NCBI GenBank assembly: GCA_964587125.1
Contig: CAZPKC010000005.1
Location: 52,728-116,727, forward strand
Reading direction: 5' to 3'
Length of the DNA stretch: 64,000 bases
From: CAIXLI01 sp964587125
GTDB lineage: Bacteria > Pseudomonadota > Alphaproteobacteria > UBA9219
Shown: piece after piece, positions 49,751 to 59,021 of the stretch
Position numbering within the stretch: the stretch's first letter is position 1
Layout: every line of letters begins with the position of its first letter
Notes under the pieces: model-generated
What the model was told of the DNA's origin: nothing
What the model saw: the letters and a program-made list of their open reading frames with translations, nothing else
Database searches by the model: none
Translations under genes and position numbers: made by a program

Positions 49751-50439
49751 TACATCGAGCTTCCGGGTTTGAAATTAACCTGAATGCCCATCTTCTCCAT
49801 TTGGTTCATCGACGTGGCCAAATTGGCTTGCGTGGCTGAAGCCAGCATCGCCTGTCCGTATTCCGTCGGCGAACGGTTCGACGACGTTTTCTCGGCCATC
49901 AACATGTTATAAAGAATCCCGGGCAATCCGCCGTCTTCGATCTTTCCGCTTCTGATGCCTTCGTCCTGACGCGCTTTTGGCCCCCAAAACAACTCGGTGA
50001 CGCGCTGATCGCCCGAACTTTTCTTTTTCTTCTTGCGAATGGCAAGCCCCGTGTCTTCGTCGATCTCTTCCTTTTCGTCGGCATCGTCCCATTTGCAATC
50101 CTGCCAATCGACCGAAAGAAAATCCTGCACGGCGGACGACATAAACGGCAAATTGACCAACAATTCCCGGAACATCTCGGCGGCGGAGTAGATCGCTTCC
50201 TCCTCGAGCTTTTTGATCTCGGCTTTTTGTTCGTCGGTCTTCATGCCCTTGCGCGCGGCCATGACGGGCTTCATGCAATTGTCCTTAAGACGCTTGGCCC
50301 ACTCTTTGGCCTGATCACCGCGCTCGATCTCGCCGTTCTCGGCGTACAGTTCGCCCATCGTGCGCAGTCTTTTGACAAGGCATTCCGACCAGTACCACCA
50401 GTCATTGAAGGGAGCTTTTTGCGAATACGTTTGAGCCAT
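49750..50439 (-). CDS. Hypothetical protein, paralogue A
   Basis: A 229-residue soluble, highly charged protein with a Lys run (RKKKKKSSG, about residue 140). I do not recognise it. Blocks LPFMSSAVQDFLSVDW and ELFWGPKARQDEGI...GGLPGILYNMLMAE line up with LPWISADMQKLLKSPW and ILFWGEGAEQEGK...GRLPGLLSALLERE of the upstream gene, so the two are diverged paralogues. It is translationally coupled to map and could be a cytosolic partner of that operon, but no function is inferred. Confidence 0.6.
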   Translation of the reverse strand: MAQTYSQKAPFNDWWYWSECLVKRLRTMGELYAENGEIERGDQAKEWAKRLKDNCMKPVMAARKGMKTDEQKAEIKKLEEEAIYSAAEMFRELLVNLPFMSSAVQDFLSVDWQDCKWDDADEKEEIDEDTGLAIRKKKKKSSGDQRVTELFWGPKARQDEGIRSGKIEDGGLPGILYNMLMAEKTSSNRSPTEYGQAMLASATQANLATSMNQMEKMGIQVNFKPGSSM

Positions 50440-50554
50440 GGGAAACGCCTTGGGTTAAAAAGTTCGTAGGTGAAGGCTACAAAAAACGGCAGGCATAAAA
50501 AAGAGCTAATCTCGCATTTTATGATTAACGCAGGAAAAAGAGGGGAAAAAGTTT

Positions 50555-51175
50555 CTATTCGACCTTTCCCGCTGAGCGCAGATAGCCGCTGTTTTGTTGA
50601 GCCCAACGGACGCGGCCTTCGACATCGTGACGCTGCGGTTCGCCGGAAAGCAAATCGCGCGGCGGCCTGATCTCGCCCATTTCCTCGCGTTCCAAAAGCG
50701 CGGATAATAAGCCGGGCAAACGCCCATCTTCGGGAAGGCCGCTTCCGATGCCCGTGCCCTTGTCCTTGCCTTCTTGTTCCGCGCCTTCGCCCCAAAACAG
50801 GATTTTAGCGGCCTTCCCCGGAAATCCTTTCATCCAAGGGGACTTCAGCAATTTCTGCATATCGGCGGAAATCCACGGCAACGCCTTCAATGCTTCATGA
50901 AATACCGCTTCCAATCCGCCAATGATCCGCTCGTCGTGTTTTGGAACATCGGAAACGAGTTCTTCGGGGCCTTCGATTTGATCGAGCAATGCGTGAAGCT
51001 TTTGGAGAGTTTTGATGGTCAAATCCGTTTTGCGTTGCCGTTCGGCCTCGGCCATAAAAACATCGACATTGCGCTTATAGACATGGACGCACTCCGTCAG
51101 CCGATCGGCAAGGATCTCCGCCGCGCGCGCCCATTCTGCAATCCCCGGTTTTTGCGTTTGCTGCCGCATATTCAT
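50555..51175 (-). CDS. Hypothetical protein, paralogue B
   Basis: About 206 residues, soluble, unrecognised. ATGs at 51184, 51175 and 51169 compete; GGAGG sits ten bases before 51175 and only two before 51184, so 51175 is favoured. It shares the LPW/F...DxQ...L and LFWG...LPG+L blocks with the protein at 49750-50439. N-terminal helices (EWARAAEILADRLTECVHVY) match WAKRLKDNCMK-type helices in the partner. A gap of 115 bases separates the pair. Confidence 0.6.
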   Translation of the reverse strand: MNMRQQTQKPGIAEWARAAEILADRLTECVHVYKRNVDVFMAEAERQRKTDLTIKTLQKLHALLDQIEGPEELVSDVPKHDERIIGGLEAVFHEALKALPWISADMQKLLKSPWMKGFPGKAAKILFWGEGAEQEGKDKGTGIGSGLPEDGRLPGLLSALLEREEMGEIRPPRDLLSGEPQRHDVEGRVRWAQQNSGYLRSAGKVE

Positions 51176-51242
51176 TGCAAACATACCTCCAACGAGGGTG
51201 ATTATAGCGTAAGAGGCGCTTCGTTGTAAATAAAACTTAACC

Positions 51243-52322
51243 TTAATTACTTTCCTGCAGGCTTCTCTGGCGTAACATATGATCTGCCAGAACGCAGGCA
51301 AGCATGGCCTCGCCTACCGGAACGGCGCGGATGCCTATACAAGGATCGTGGCGGCCTTTGGTCGAAATATCCGCGTTTACTCCGGATGTCGTAACCGTTT
51401 GAAGGGACTTCAAAATCGAGGGCGTCGGCTTGACGACAAAGCGAGCCACAATATCCTGCCCGCTGGAAATACCTCCGAGGACACCGCCCGCGTTATTGGT
51501 TAAAAACATAGGCGCGCCGTTTTTACCTGCGCGCATTTCGTCGGCATTTTCTTCGCCGCTTAACTCGGCTGCCGCGAATCCCGCACCGATTTCGACGCCC
51601 TTGACCGCGTTAATTCCCATCAAGGCGCACGCGATATCTCCGTCCAGCTTGTCGTAAACCGGATCGCCCCATCCGGCGGGAACGTCGGAAGCAACGATTT
51701 CGACAACCGCGCCGATTGATGAGCCTTTTTGACGGATATCGTCGAGATAATCCGCCCACAAGGCGGCGGCATCGGCATCGGGACAAAAAAGCGGATTTTT
51801 ATCGACCTCGCTCCAGTCCCATTTTTCGCGGTCGATTTTATGCGCGCCGATTTGCACGACCGCGCCGCGCACGGATATTTTATCGCCGAGAATTTTGCGC
51901 GCAATAGCTCCCGCCGCGACGCGGCATGCGGTTTCGCGCCCGGACGAGCGCCCTCCTCCGCGAGTGTCTCGAATGCCGTATTTAACCCACGTCGTATAAT
52001 CGGCGTGGGAGGGCCGGAATTTATCCTTGATGTCGTCATAGTCTTTTCCCCGCGCGTCCGCGTTTTCGATCATGAGGCTAATGGGCGCGCCCGTCGTAAG
52101 CCCCTCGAAAACGCCGGACATGATTTTGACTGTGTCGCTTTCCTTGCGCTGCGTGGTCAGGCGCGACTGGCCCGGCTTGCGTTTGTCGAGCCAGGGTTGG
52201 ATATCGGCCTCGGAGAGAGGAATAAGCGGTGGGCATCCGTCAATCACGACGCCAATCGCGGGGCCGTGGCTTTCGCCCCACGTGGTAAAACGGAAAAGAG
52301 TGCCGAAGCTGTTGGAGGCCAT
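51243..52322 (-). CDS. aroC: Chorismate synthase
   Basis: A 359-residue FMN-dependent enzyme forming chorismate from EPSP, the last shared step of aromatic synthesis. Signatures: ASNSFGTLFRFTTWGESHGPAIG (parts FGTLFRFTTWGESHG), the GGRSSGRETACRVAAGAIAR block and VKPTPSILKSLQTV near the C-terminus. I chose ATG 52322 because the family starts M-(x)-NSFG; an upstream start at 52349 adds a hydrophobic MTLFLLVLT not seen in the family. Same strand as the map group. Confidence 0.96.
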   Translation of the reverse strand: MASNSFGTLFRFTTWGESHGPAIGVVIDGCPPLIPLSEADIQPWLDKRKPGQSRLTTQRKESDTVKIMSGVFEGLTTGAPISLMIENADARGKDYDDIKDKFRPSHADYTTWVKYGIRDTRGGGRSSGRETACRVAAGAIARKILGDKISVRGAVVQIGAHKIDREKWDWSEVDKNPLFCPDADAAALWADYLDDIRQKGSSIGAVVEIVASDVPAGWGDPVYDKLDGDIACALMGINAVKGVEIGAGFAAAELSGEENADEMRAGKNGAPMFLTNNAGGVLGGISSGQDIVARFVVKPTPSILKSLQTVTTSGVNADISTKGRHDPCIGIRAVPVGEAMLACVLADHMLRQRSLQESN

Positions 52323-52500
52323 AGTAAGTACCAGCAAGAAAAGGGTCAAAAAGGCGCAAATACTATTATTAACCAGACTTTTCGTTTATGAAAGTATTTA
52401 CTTAGGGTTAAAATGCTCTCATACGGGCCGAAATTAGCGAAATATTCATCCCTTTTAGTTAAACTGCGCCTGTATTGGTTGAATTATTTGGAGAATGATT

Positions 52501-52986
52501 ATGCTTGAGAACGATTATGCAAATGGGGTGGCTGCCCGCGCGAAGGAATACAGCAATAAAGAAACGCCACCCGCTAACACTCAAAATGCGGACGGACAGG
52601 AGCCAAGCGTTGTCAAAAATTTGAAAATCGCCGAACATAAGATCGATGAACCTGCACTGCCCCCTGTGATCATTCCTGAATCACCGTCGACGCTGGTGGA
52701 AGCTGGAGCCAAGACAACGCCCAAAAGACTTCAGGAAGAGAATTGGCGTCGGTGGCCAACGCCCTACGCGCCGGAGACTTTTGAAATAGAAATACCCCCC
52801 ACGCAAGAGCCGGATTCCTCGAAACCCGTCACCAAAATCAAGTTCTCTCCAAAAAAGAACGACAGGGGATCTCGCGTTGCCAACATTGAACCACAAAAGA
52901 AACCTTTACTTGAAAGACTTGGTTTTTTCCGTCCAGATCGTCGACCTGGCGGAAACCATCATCCCCCTCGGGGTCTGTCAAAATAA
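52501..52986 (+). CDS. Disordered Pro-rich hypothetical protein
   Basis: A 161-residue, low-complexity protein rich in Pro, Glu and Lys (ETPPANTQNADGQEP, EPALPPVIIPESPSTL, IEIPPTQEPDSSKPVTKIKF), ending in a basic RPDRRPGGNHHPPRG tail. No fold is evident. ATG 52501 is favoured over 52495 because GGAG then sits seven bases upstream. It stands alone and converges on fabI with a 2-base gap. Not recognised. Confidence 0.5.
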   Translation: MLENDYANGVAARAKEYSNKETPPANTQNADGQEPSVVKNLKIAEHKIDEPALPPVIIPESPSTLVEAGAKTTPKRLQEENWRRWPTPYAPETFEIEIPPTQEPDSSKPVTKIKFSPKKNDRGSRVANIEPQKKPLLERLGFFRPDRRPGGNHHPPRGLSK

Positions 52987-52988
52987 TT

Positions 52989-53864
52989 TTACGCCCCTCC
53001 GACCGTCTCCTTCATATTGGCGATGAGTTCGGAGAGCTTGTCCAATTCATCCACCGCGATCATGCCGACCGTGTGGTAACCCGCATCGACATGGATCGTC
53101 TCGCCCGTTACTCCCGTTCCGAGATCGCTGAGAAGATAAAGCGCCGAATTCCCGACTTCTGTGATCGAAACGTTGCGTTTAAGCGGCGCGTTGACTTCGT
53201 TCCATTTCAGGATATGGCGGAAATCGCCGATGCCGCTTGCGGCCAATGTCTTGATCGGCCCCGCTGAAATTGCATTCACCCGTATGCCTTTCCCGCCCAG
53301 ATCGACCGCCAGATAATGCACGCTGGCTTCGAGCGCGGCTTTGGCGATGCCCATGACGTTGTAATGCGGCATGACGCGTTCCGCGCCGAGATACGAGAGC
53401 GTCAGCAGGCTTCCGCCATTAGGCATTAAAGGCGCCGCGCGGCGCGCAAGAGACGTGAACGAGTAACACGAAGCATCCATCGTGTGCAGGAAGTTATCCC
53501 GCGTTGTATTGACATAATGACCGTCGAGCTGATTTTTATCCGAATAGGCTATCGCGTGAACGAGAAAATCGAACGAGCCCCATTCTTTTTGAAGCGTCTC
53601 GAACAGCGCGTCGACGCTTGCGTCGTCAACCACATCGCAAGGCAGAACCAATTTGGCTCCGACGGAAGCGGCCAGAGGCGCTACGCGTTTTTGCATCGAT
53701 TCGCTTTTATAATGGGCGAAGGCAAGTTCCGCTCCCTGCGCGGCGCAGACGGAGGCGATGCCCCACGCGAGGGATCTTTCGTTCGCAACGCCCATGATCA
53801 AGCCGCGCTTGCCGGACATCAACGAACCCTTGAGCGGAACAACAGGCATTTGGGATTCCATCAT
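52989..53864 (-). CDS. fabI: Enoyl-[acyl-carrier-protein] reductase (NADH)
   Basis: A 291-residue atypical SDR completing each fatty-acid elongation round. Key features: GKRGLIMGVANERSLAWGIA (FabI nucleotide motif), HAIAYSDKNQLDGHYVNTTR, SLLTLSYLGAERVMPHYNVMGIAKAAL with Tyr-x6-Lys active pair (parts LSYLGAERV and YNVMGIAK), and RVNAISAGPIKTLAASGI. It is the target family of triclosan and isoniazid-type drugs. The start is ATGATG at 53864. Confidence 0.95.
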   Translation of the reverse strand: MMESQMPVVPLKGSLMSGKRGLIMGVANERSLAWGIASVCAAQGAELAFAHYKSESMQKRVAPLAASVGAKLVLPCDVVDDASVDALFETLQKEWGSFDFLVHAIAYSDKNQLDGHYVNTTRDNFLHTMDASCYSFTSLARRAAPLMPNGGSLLTLSYLGAERVMPHYNVMGIAKAALEASVHYLAVDLGGKGIRVNAISAGPIKTLAASGIGDFRHILKWNEVNAPLKRNVSITEVGNSALYLLSDLGTGVTGETIHVDAGYHTVGMIAVDELDKLSELIANMKETVGGA

Positions 53865-53935
53865 TTTTTCCTCAAGAAAACGTGAAAAAGACGCCTGACT
53901 CTACACGTTTATATTCGAGCGTCAAATAGGGGGGT

Positions 53936-55537
53936 TTAAGCTGGTAATTTGTTTTGTTCCCTTGTTTTTAAAAACTGAATGCCTGGATTTTCGTCCTGCG
54001 TGCGGTTCAGGTGCCACGTATTGCGCGCGAGAAAAACTAAGGCTCCGTCATGATCTTCGGCGAGATTCGACCGCTGCGCATCGGTGAATTTTTTAAGCAG
54101 GACGGGATCGGAGCAGTCGATCCAGCGCGCCGCTGAAACTCCGGCATCTTCGAATTTTGCTTCCAGTCCATATTCGGCCTCGATGCGCGAGGCAAGGACT
54201 TCGAATTGCAAAGGACCGACGACGCCCACCACCCATTCCGATCCGGTCAGGGGTTTGAAAACCTGCGATGCGCCTTCCTCGGCGAAATGCTCCAAGGCGC
54301 GGCGCATGTGCTTGGCTTTCAGGGGATCGCCGATATGCACGCGCTGCAAAAGTTCAGGCGCGAAATTCGGAACGCCGAGATACCGGATATGTTCGCCCTC
54401 CGTCAGCGTGTCCCCGATGCGCATCGTGCCGTGATTGGGAATGCCCATAATGTCGCCCGCGTAGGCGTCTTCCGCAAGTTCGCGTTCGCGCGCGAGAAAC
54501 AGAACGGCGTTGTTGACAGCAATAAGTTTTCCGCTGCGGATATGAAGCAATTTCATGCCGCGCCTGAAATGACCCGAACACAAGCGCACGAAAGCGATGC
54601 GATCGCGATGATTGGGGTCCATATTGGCTTGAATTTTAAAGACGAAGCCCGTGACTTTGTCTTCGGCGGGTTTAACGTCCCGCGTGTCCGCTTTTTGCGG
54701 TTTCGGCGAAGGCGCATATTCCGCGAGTCCGAGGAGCAATTCGCGCACGCCGAAATTATTGATCGCGCTGCCGAAATAGACGGGCGTCATATGTCCGCCG
54801 AGATAGGCTTCCGCATCGAACGGCGGGCATAGGCCGCGCGCCATTGCCACATCGTCTCGAAGTTTTTGAGCGGCTTCCATTCCCAGCAATTCGTCAAGCT
54901 TAGGATCATCAAGGCCGTTGCACGCAATACCCTCGGTCAATTTATCGCCCCGCGTGCGATCCATAAGAATGAGGCGGTCGCGGATGAGGTCATAGCAACC
55001 TTTGAACTCGCGTCCCATGCCGATGGGCCAACTGGCGGGCGTGACATCCAACGCCAACGTCTGCTCGATCTCGCTCATCAAATCGAAAGGATCGCGCGCT
55101 TCGCGGTCCATTTTGTTGATGAACGTCATAATCGGCACATCGCGCAAGCGGCACACTTCGAACAATTTGCGCGTCTGGCTTTCGATGCCCTTGGCCGCGT
55201 CGATGACCATAACCGCGCTATCCACGGCGGTAAGCGTGCGGTACGTGTCTTCGGAAAAATCTTCATGTCCGGGCGTATCGACAAGGTTGAAGCTGCGTTC
55301 CGCGTAGTCGAAGCTCATGACCGAGGCGGTCACGGAAATGCCGCGTTCGCGCTCGACCTTCATCCAGTCCGATCGCGCGCGCCGCGCGTCGCCGCGAGCT
55401 TTGACCGCGCCAGCCAACTGAATCGCTCCGCCGAACAAAAGAAGCTTTTCGGTCAACGTCGTCTTTCCCGCGTCCGGATGCGCAATGATCGCAAACGTGC
55501 GTCTGCGCGAAGTTATGATTTCAAGCGATTCAATCAT
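53936..55537 (-). CDS. prfC: Peptide chain release factor 3
   Basis: A 533-residue translational GTPase that recycles RF1/RF2. G1 IIAHPDAGKTTLTEKLL, switch region RARSDWMKVERERGISVTAS, G3 LVDTPGHEDFSEDTYR, G4 TFINKMDRE, plus RF3-specific middle and C-terminal blocks (VFKIQANMDPNHRDRIAFVR). Length fits the family (about 529). It diverges from dps over 316 bases. Confidence 0.96.
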   Translation of the reverse strand: MIESLEIITSRRRTFAIIAHPDAGKTTLTEKLLLFGGAIQLAGAVKARGDARRARSDWMKVERERGISVTASVMSFDYAERSFNLVDTPGHEDFSEDTYRTLTAVDSAVMVIDAAKGIESQTRKLFEVCRLRDVPIMTFINKMDREARDPFDLMSEIEQTLALDVTPASWPIGMGREFKGCYDLIRDRLILMDRTRGDKLTEGIACNGLDDPKLDELLGMEAAQKLRDDVAMARGLCPPFDAEAYLGGHMTPVYFGSAINNFGVRELLLGLAEYAPSPKPQKADTRDVKPAEDKVTGFVFKIQANMDPNHRDRIAFVRLCSGHFRRGMKLLHIRSGKLIAVNNAVLFLARERELAEDAYAGDIMGIPNHGTMRIGDTLTEGEHIRYLGVPNFAPELLQRVHIGDPLKAKHMRRALEHFAEEGASQVFKPLTGSEWVVGVVGPLQFEVLASRIEAEYGLEAKFEDAGVSAARWIDCSDPVLLKKFTDAQRSNLAEDHDGALVFLARNTWHLNRTQDENPGIQFLKTREQNKLPA

Positions 55538-55853
55538 GGGGGGCTGTCATAGCGGCTGGTGCGCGGTTTGTCAGCTTTTATCGGATTAAACCCCTCATAA
55601 GCATAGAAAGAGGTGGTGAAAACGCTCTTTTCTTCATCCAAAAGAATCGTTCTTGAAAATAATTCCTTCTTGCAGCGCACAAAAAATTTTCGCTGAGAGA
55701 AAATACTAGCCGGTTTAATGCGACAACTTGATTGTTGCGATGCAGCAACGTTTTTGGGTGATCTATGGCGAATGTCAGGATATCTTGCCGCAAGACTATC
55801 GCTTCGAAATTTAGGGCGATTAAAGAAACGATCCGTTAATGGGGAAAGCACTT
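55538..55853. other. Intergenic region between prfC and dps
   Basis: This 316-base AT-rich gap lies between divergent genes. No protein-like frame or known RNA is visible. A weak hairpin (TTGTTGC/GCAGCAA then GTTTTTGG, about 55732-55758) resembles a terminator on the + strand. It presumably holds the prfC and dps promoters. Confidence 0.4.
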
Positions 55854-56318
55854 ATGTCTCAAACGTTCGCGCCCACACTCGGCACCAAAGTTGCCGAAAA
55901 TTTGGTCAATGTGCTTAGCGATACATATGTCCTCGCGATCAAGACGCACGCATGCCACTGGAACATGACCGACAAGATGTTTCCGCAATTGCACGAAATG
56001 TTCGGCAAACAGTATCAGGACCTTTTGACGGCGGCCATCGGCATTACCGAGCGCGTTCGCGAAATCGACATCGCGGCATTAGGGCACATCGCAAACTACA
56101 TGGAAGACAGCGCCCGCAAAGACGCGCCGTTCGTGCCCCAAAATCCGCAAGAGATTATCAAGGACTTGCTGAAGGCGCACGAAACCATGCGCAAAGAGCT
56201 GGAAAAAGTCTGCGATCTTGCGAACGACATCAAAGACGAAAGCAGCGAAGACCTTATGATCGAACGCATGCTTTATCATGACGAAGTGATCGGCCTGTTG
56301 CGCGCAGCGGCGGCTTAA
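55854..56318 (+). CDS. dps: Dps-like ferritin-fold protein with altered ferroxidase site
   Basis: A 154-residue four-helix protein of the Dps family, which stores iron and shields DNA. Two ferroxidase His align exactly with E. coli His51 and His63 (His35 in HACHWNM, His47 in LHEMF), and Glu66 in ITERVRE matches Glu82, but the position of Asp78 is Ile62 (AAIGITER). It therefore lacks one of the usual iron ligands. A short N-terminus (no Lys-rich tail) argues against strong DNA binding. GGGGAAAG precedes ATG 55854; a start at 55839 is possible. Confidence 0.88.
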   Translation: MSQTFAPTLGTKVAENLVNVLSDTYVLAIKTHACHWNMTDKMFPQLHEMFGKQYQDLLTAAIGITERVREIDIAALGHIANYMEDSARKDAPFVPQNPQEIIKDLLKAHETMRKELEKVCDLANDIKDESSEDLMIERMLYHDEVIGLLRAAAA

Positions 56319-56321
56319 GCC

Positions 56322-57260
56322 TTACGTCTTCTTCTCAATCCCTATCCGCTTGACTTCCCACCTCAAGTCTATGCCGAATTTTTCGCGCACGCGTTGCCGA
56401 ACTTCTTCGCCGAGTTTTTCAAGATCGGCCGCCGTCGCTTGACCCGTGTTGATGATGAAATTGCAATGCTTTTCCGACACTTTCGCCTGCCCGATTTTTA
56501 AGCCCCTGCACCCCGCTGCTTCGATAAGCTGCCAAGCTTTGCGTTTTTCAGGGTCGTTTTCCGGATTGGCAAATGTCGAGCCGCATGTTTTTTCGCCTAT
56601 AGGCTGCGAGGCGCGGCGCGTTTTTTGTATTTCCTGCATGCGCGCCAAAATCGCGTCGGGGTCTCCCTCCTCGCCCTGCAAAAGCGCGGAAACGACAATG
56701 GCATCGGCGGGAAGCTTCGTAGCGCGATAGGAAAAACCGATCTGATCGGCAGTCAGCGTGCGCTGCGCTCCGTTGCGGTCGACGATATTGGCCCTGAAAA
56801 CGATATCCTTGAACTCGCGCCCGTATGAACCCGCGTTCATTCTAAGGCCCCCGCCTATCGTCCCCGGAATGCCGCATAAAAATTCGAGTCCCCCAACGCC
56901 GACGCTTTGCGCCGTGCGCGCGACGTTCAAATCGACCGCTGCGGCGCCTACGTGTATTCCGTCGGATTCGACTTTTACAAACGCGAAAGAAGGGCTGAAA
57001 CGGACAACGACGCCGGGAATCCCGCCGTCGCGGATGAGAACATTCGACGCCGCGCCAAGAACGGTCACCGGAACGTCCACAGGACAATGCTTGAGGAAAA
57101 AAGAAAGGTCTTCGACATCAAGGGGATGAAACAGGACTTCCGCCGGGCCGCCGACCCGAAACCAGGATTGATCGGCAAGCATTCCATTGGATGTGTATGT
57201 GCCGCGCACTTCCGGCAAGCGGTCGATGAGAAAGTTATTGAAAGAAGGTTCGGAATTCAT
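56322..57260 (-). CDS. murB: UDP-N-acetylenolpyruvoylglucosamine reductase
   Basis: A 312-residue FAD enzyme making UDP-MurNAc for peptidoglycan. FAD-binding region SWFRVGGPAEVLFHPLDVED, VLGAASNVLIRDGGI and GGLEFLCGIPGTIGGGLRMN are clear; the catalytic Ser lies in KTCGSTFANPENDPEK and the final Glu region in SEKHCNFIINTG. It usually lies in the mur/fts cluster but here stands apart from it, convergent with dps. Confidence 0.95.
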   Translation of the reverse strand: MNSEPSFNNFLIDRLPEVRGTYTSNGMLADQSWFRVGGPAEVLFHPLDVEDLSFFLKHCPVDVPVTVLGAASNVLIRDGGIPGVVVRFSPSFAFVKVESDGIHVGAAAVDLNVARTAQSVGVGGLEFLCGIPGTIGGGLRMNAGSYGREFKDIVFRANIVDRNGAQRTLTADQIGFSYRATKLPADAIVVSALLQGEEGDPDAILARMQEIQKTRRASQPIGEKTCGSTFANPENDPEKRKAWQLIEAAGCRGLKIGQAKVSEKHCNFIINTGQATAADLEKLGEEVRQRVREKFGIDLRWEVKRIGIEKKT

Positions 57261-57321
57261 GGGTTGAGAATCCCTACAAAACCTGAAAAATCAAGATTAA
57301 GATCAACTCCGACAAGGAATC

Positions 57322-57543
57322 TTATAAATCAAAACTCTCCACGTCGGTAACGCCTCGTGGCGTTGTCTTGGCTATTGGCTGCGGAGTTATTGTTCCTTTT
57401 TCTACATCAACAATGTGTGTAAACCCCACATGCATTTCGGCCATCCTACAAAGCTGACCAACACTCACTTCATCTTTAGGATCAAGGATTTTCCCACTTC
57501 TATATTTTTCTAAAATCTCTTTTTGGACGGCAGTATTTATCAT
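57322..57543 (-). CDS. Small hypothetical protein with strong ribosome site
   Basis: A 73-residue soluble protein starting at ATG 57543, with GGGAGGGG five bases upstream, one of the strongest ribosome sites in the window. The sequence has a helical front (EILEKYRSGKILDPKDEVSV) and a Thr/Pro-rich end (GTITPQPIAKTTPRGVTDVE). I do not recognise it. It lies alone between murB and pntB, separated from pntB by 83 bases. Confidence 0.55.
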   Translation of the reverse strand: MINTAVQKEILEKYRSGKILDPKDEVSVGQLCRMAEMHVGFTHIVDVEKGTITPQPIAKTTPRGVTDVESFDL

Positions 57544-57626
57544 TTTACCCCTCCCTATTTACGGAAACCTATTTGAAAAATGGACTAACGGCAAGATTTT
57601 TCGGTCTCTTTCAATAAGGCCAAATT

Positions 57627-59021
57627 CTAAGCTTCCAGCGCCTTCACGATGTTCTCGCACATCTGCTTCGCGTCGCCGAAAAGCATCATCGTGTTGGTGC
57701 GATAAAAAAGCTCGTTCTCGACGCCCGCATAGCCCGTCGCCATCGACCGCTTGACGAAAAGAACGGTTTTCGCCTTTTCGACGTCCAAAACGGGCATGCC
57801 GTAAATCGCGGATTTTGGATCGGTGTGCGCGGCGGGATTCGTCACATCGTTCGCGCCGATGACGAAGGCCACGTCCGTCTGCCCGAAATCGCGGTTGATT
57901 TCGTCAAGCTCCAGAACTTCGTCATAGGGAACATTGGCCTCGGCCAGAAGCACGTTCATGTGCCCGGGCATGCGCCCCGCCACGGGATGAATGGCATAAC
58001 GCACGGATACGCCTTCCGCCTTAAGCAGATCGGCCATTTCACGCAACGCGTGTTGCGCCTGCGCCACGGCCATGCCATATCCCGGAACGATAACGACGCT
58101 CGACGCGTTCTTGAGAATAAACGCGGCATCATCCGCCGAACCGGCTTTGACCGGACGATCGCCCGCTCCCGCCCCTGCGGCCGCTGTCCCGCTATCCGTC
58201 CCGAACCCGCCCAGAATGACGTTAAAGATCGAGCGGTTCATGCCCTTGCACATGATATAGCTGAGGATCGCGCCTGACGATCCGACCAAAGCGCCCGTAA
58301 TAATCAGAAGCGAATTTTCGAGCGTGAAGCCCGTCGCAGCCGCCGCCCATCCCGAATAGCTGTTCAGCATCGAGATGACGACCGGCATATCCGCGCCGCC
58401 GATAGGAAGGATCAGCAAAAATCCCAAAATCAACGCGACGGCAACGATCGTCCAATAAGCAAGCGAATCTTGCGTTAAAACAAGCACCAGAACGGAAACC
58501 ACGATAAGGATGCCGAGGGCGAGATTCAGTTGATGCTGAAATCTAAAGATCAGCGGTTTGCCGGAAACGAGCCCTTGAAGCTTGGAAAATGCGACGAGCG
58601 AGCCGGTAAACGTGATCGCGCCTATCGCCGCGCCCAATCCCATTTCGATAAGGCTTGAAAGATGGATGCTGCCGCCTTGGGCGATGCCGTAGGCATTCGG
58701 ATTCAAGAACGCCGCCGAGGCTACAAGCACGGCGGCCAAACCTACCAATGAGTGGAAGGCCGCGACCAATTGCGGCAACGCGGTCATCTTGATCTTGCGC
58801 GCCACGAAAGCGCCACAGCCGCCGCCCGCCGCGACCGCCAACGCGATCCATCCCAAAGACGACGCTTCGATCAGGAACAAGGTCGTGACGATCGCGAGCG
58901 CCATGCCGAAAACGCCGAACAAGTTGCCGTTGCGCGCCGTCTCCGGCGAAGCAAGGCCGCGCAAGGCCATAATGAAGCAAATGCCCGAAACCAAATAAAC
59001 GAGGGAAACGGTCGCGTTCAT
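57627..59021 (-). CDS. pntB: NAD(P) transhydrogenase subunit beta
   Basis: A 464-residue subunit: nine or so transmembrane helices (domain II part) up to about residue 260, then the NADP-binding domain III from about 285 (VVIVPGYGMAVAQAQHALRE, HPVAGRMPGHMNVLLAEANV and the lid DDVTNPAAHTDP-like VIGANDVTNPAAHTDPKSAI). It uses the proton gradient to make NADPH from NADH. Its ATG overlaps the pntAB stop by four bases. Confidence 0.96.
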   Translation of the reverse strand: MNATVSLVYLVSGICFIMALRGLASPETARNGNLFGVFGMALAIVTTLFLIEASSLGWIALAVAAGGGCGAFVARKIKMTALPQLVAAFHSLVGLAAVLVASAAFLNPNAYGIAQGGSIHLSSLIEMGLGAAIGAITFTGSLVAFSKLQGLVSGKPLIFRFQHQLNLALGILIVVSVLVLVLTQDSLAYWTIVAVALILGFLLILPIGGADMPVVISMLNSYSGWAAAATGFTLENSLLIITGALVGSSGAILSYIMCKGMNRSIFNVILGGFGTDSGTAAAGAGAGDRPVKAGSADDAAFILKNASSVVIVPGYGMAVAQAQHALREMADLLKAEGVSVRYAIHPVAGRMPGHMNVLLAEANVPYDEVLELDEINRDFGQTDVAFVIGANDVTNPAAHTDPKSAIYGMPVLDVEKAKTVLFVKRSMATGYAGVENELFYRTNTMMLFGDAKQMCENIVKALEA

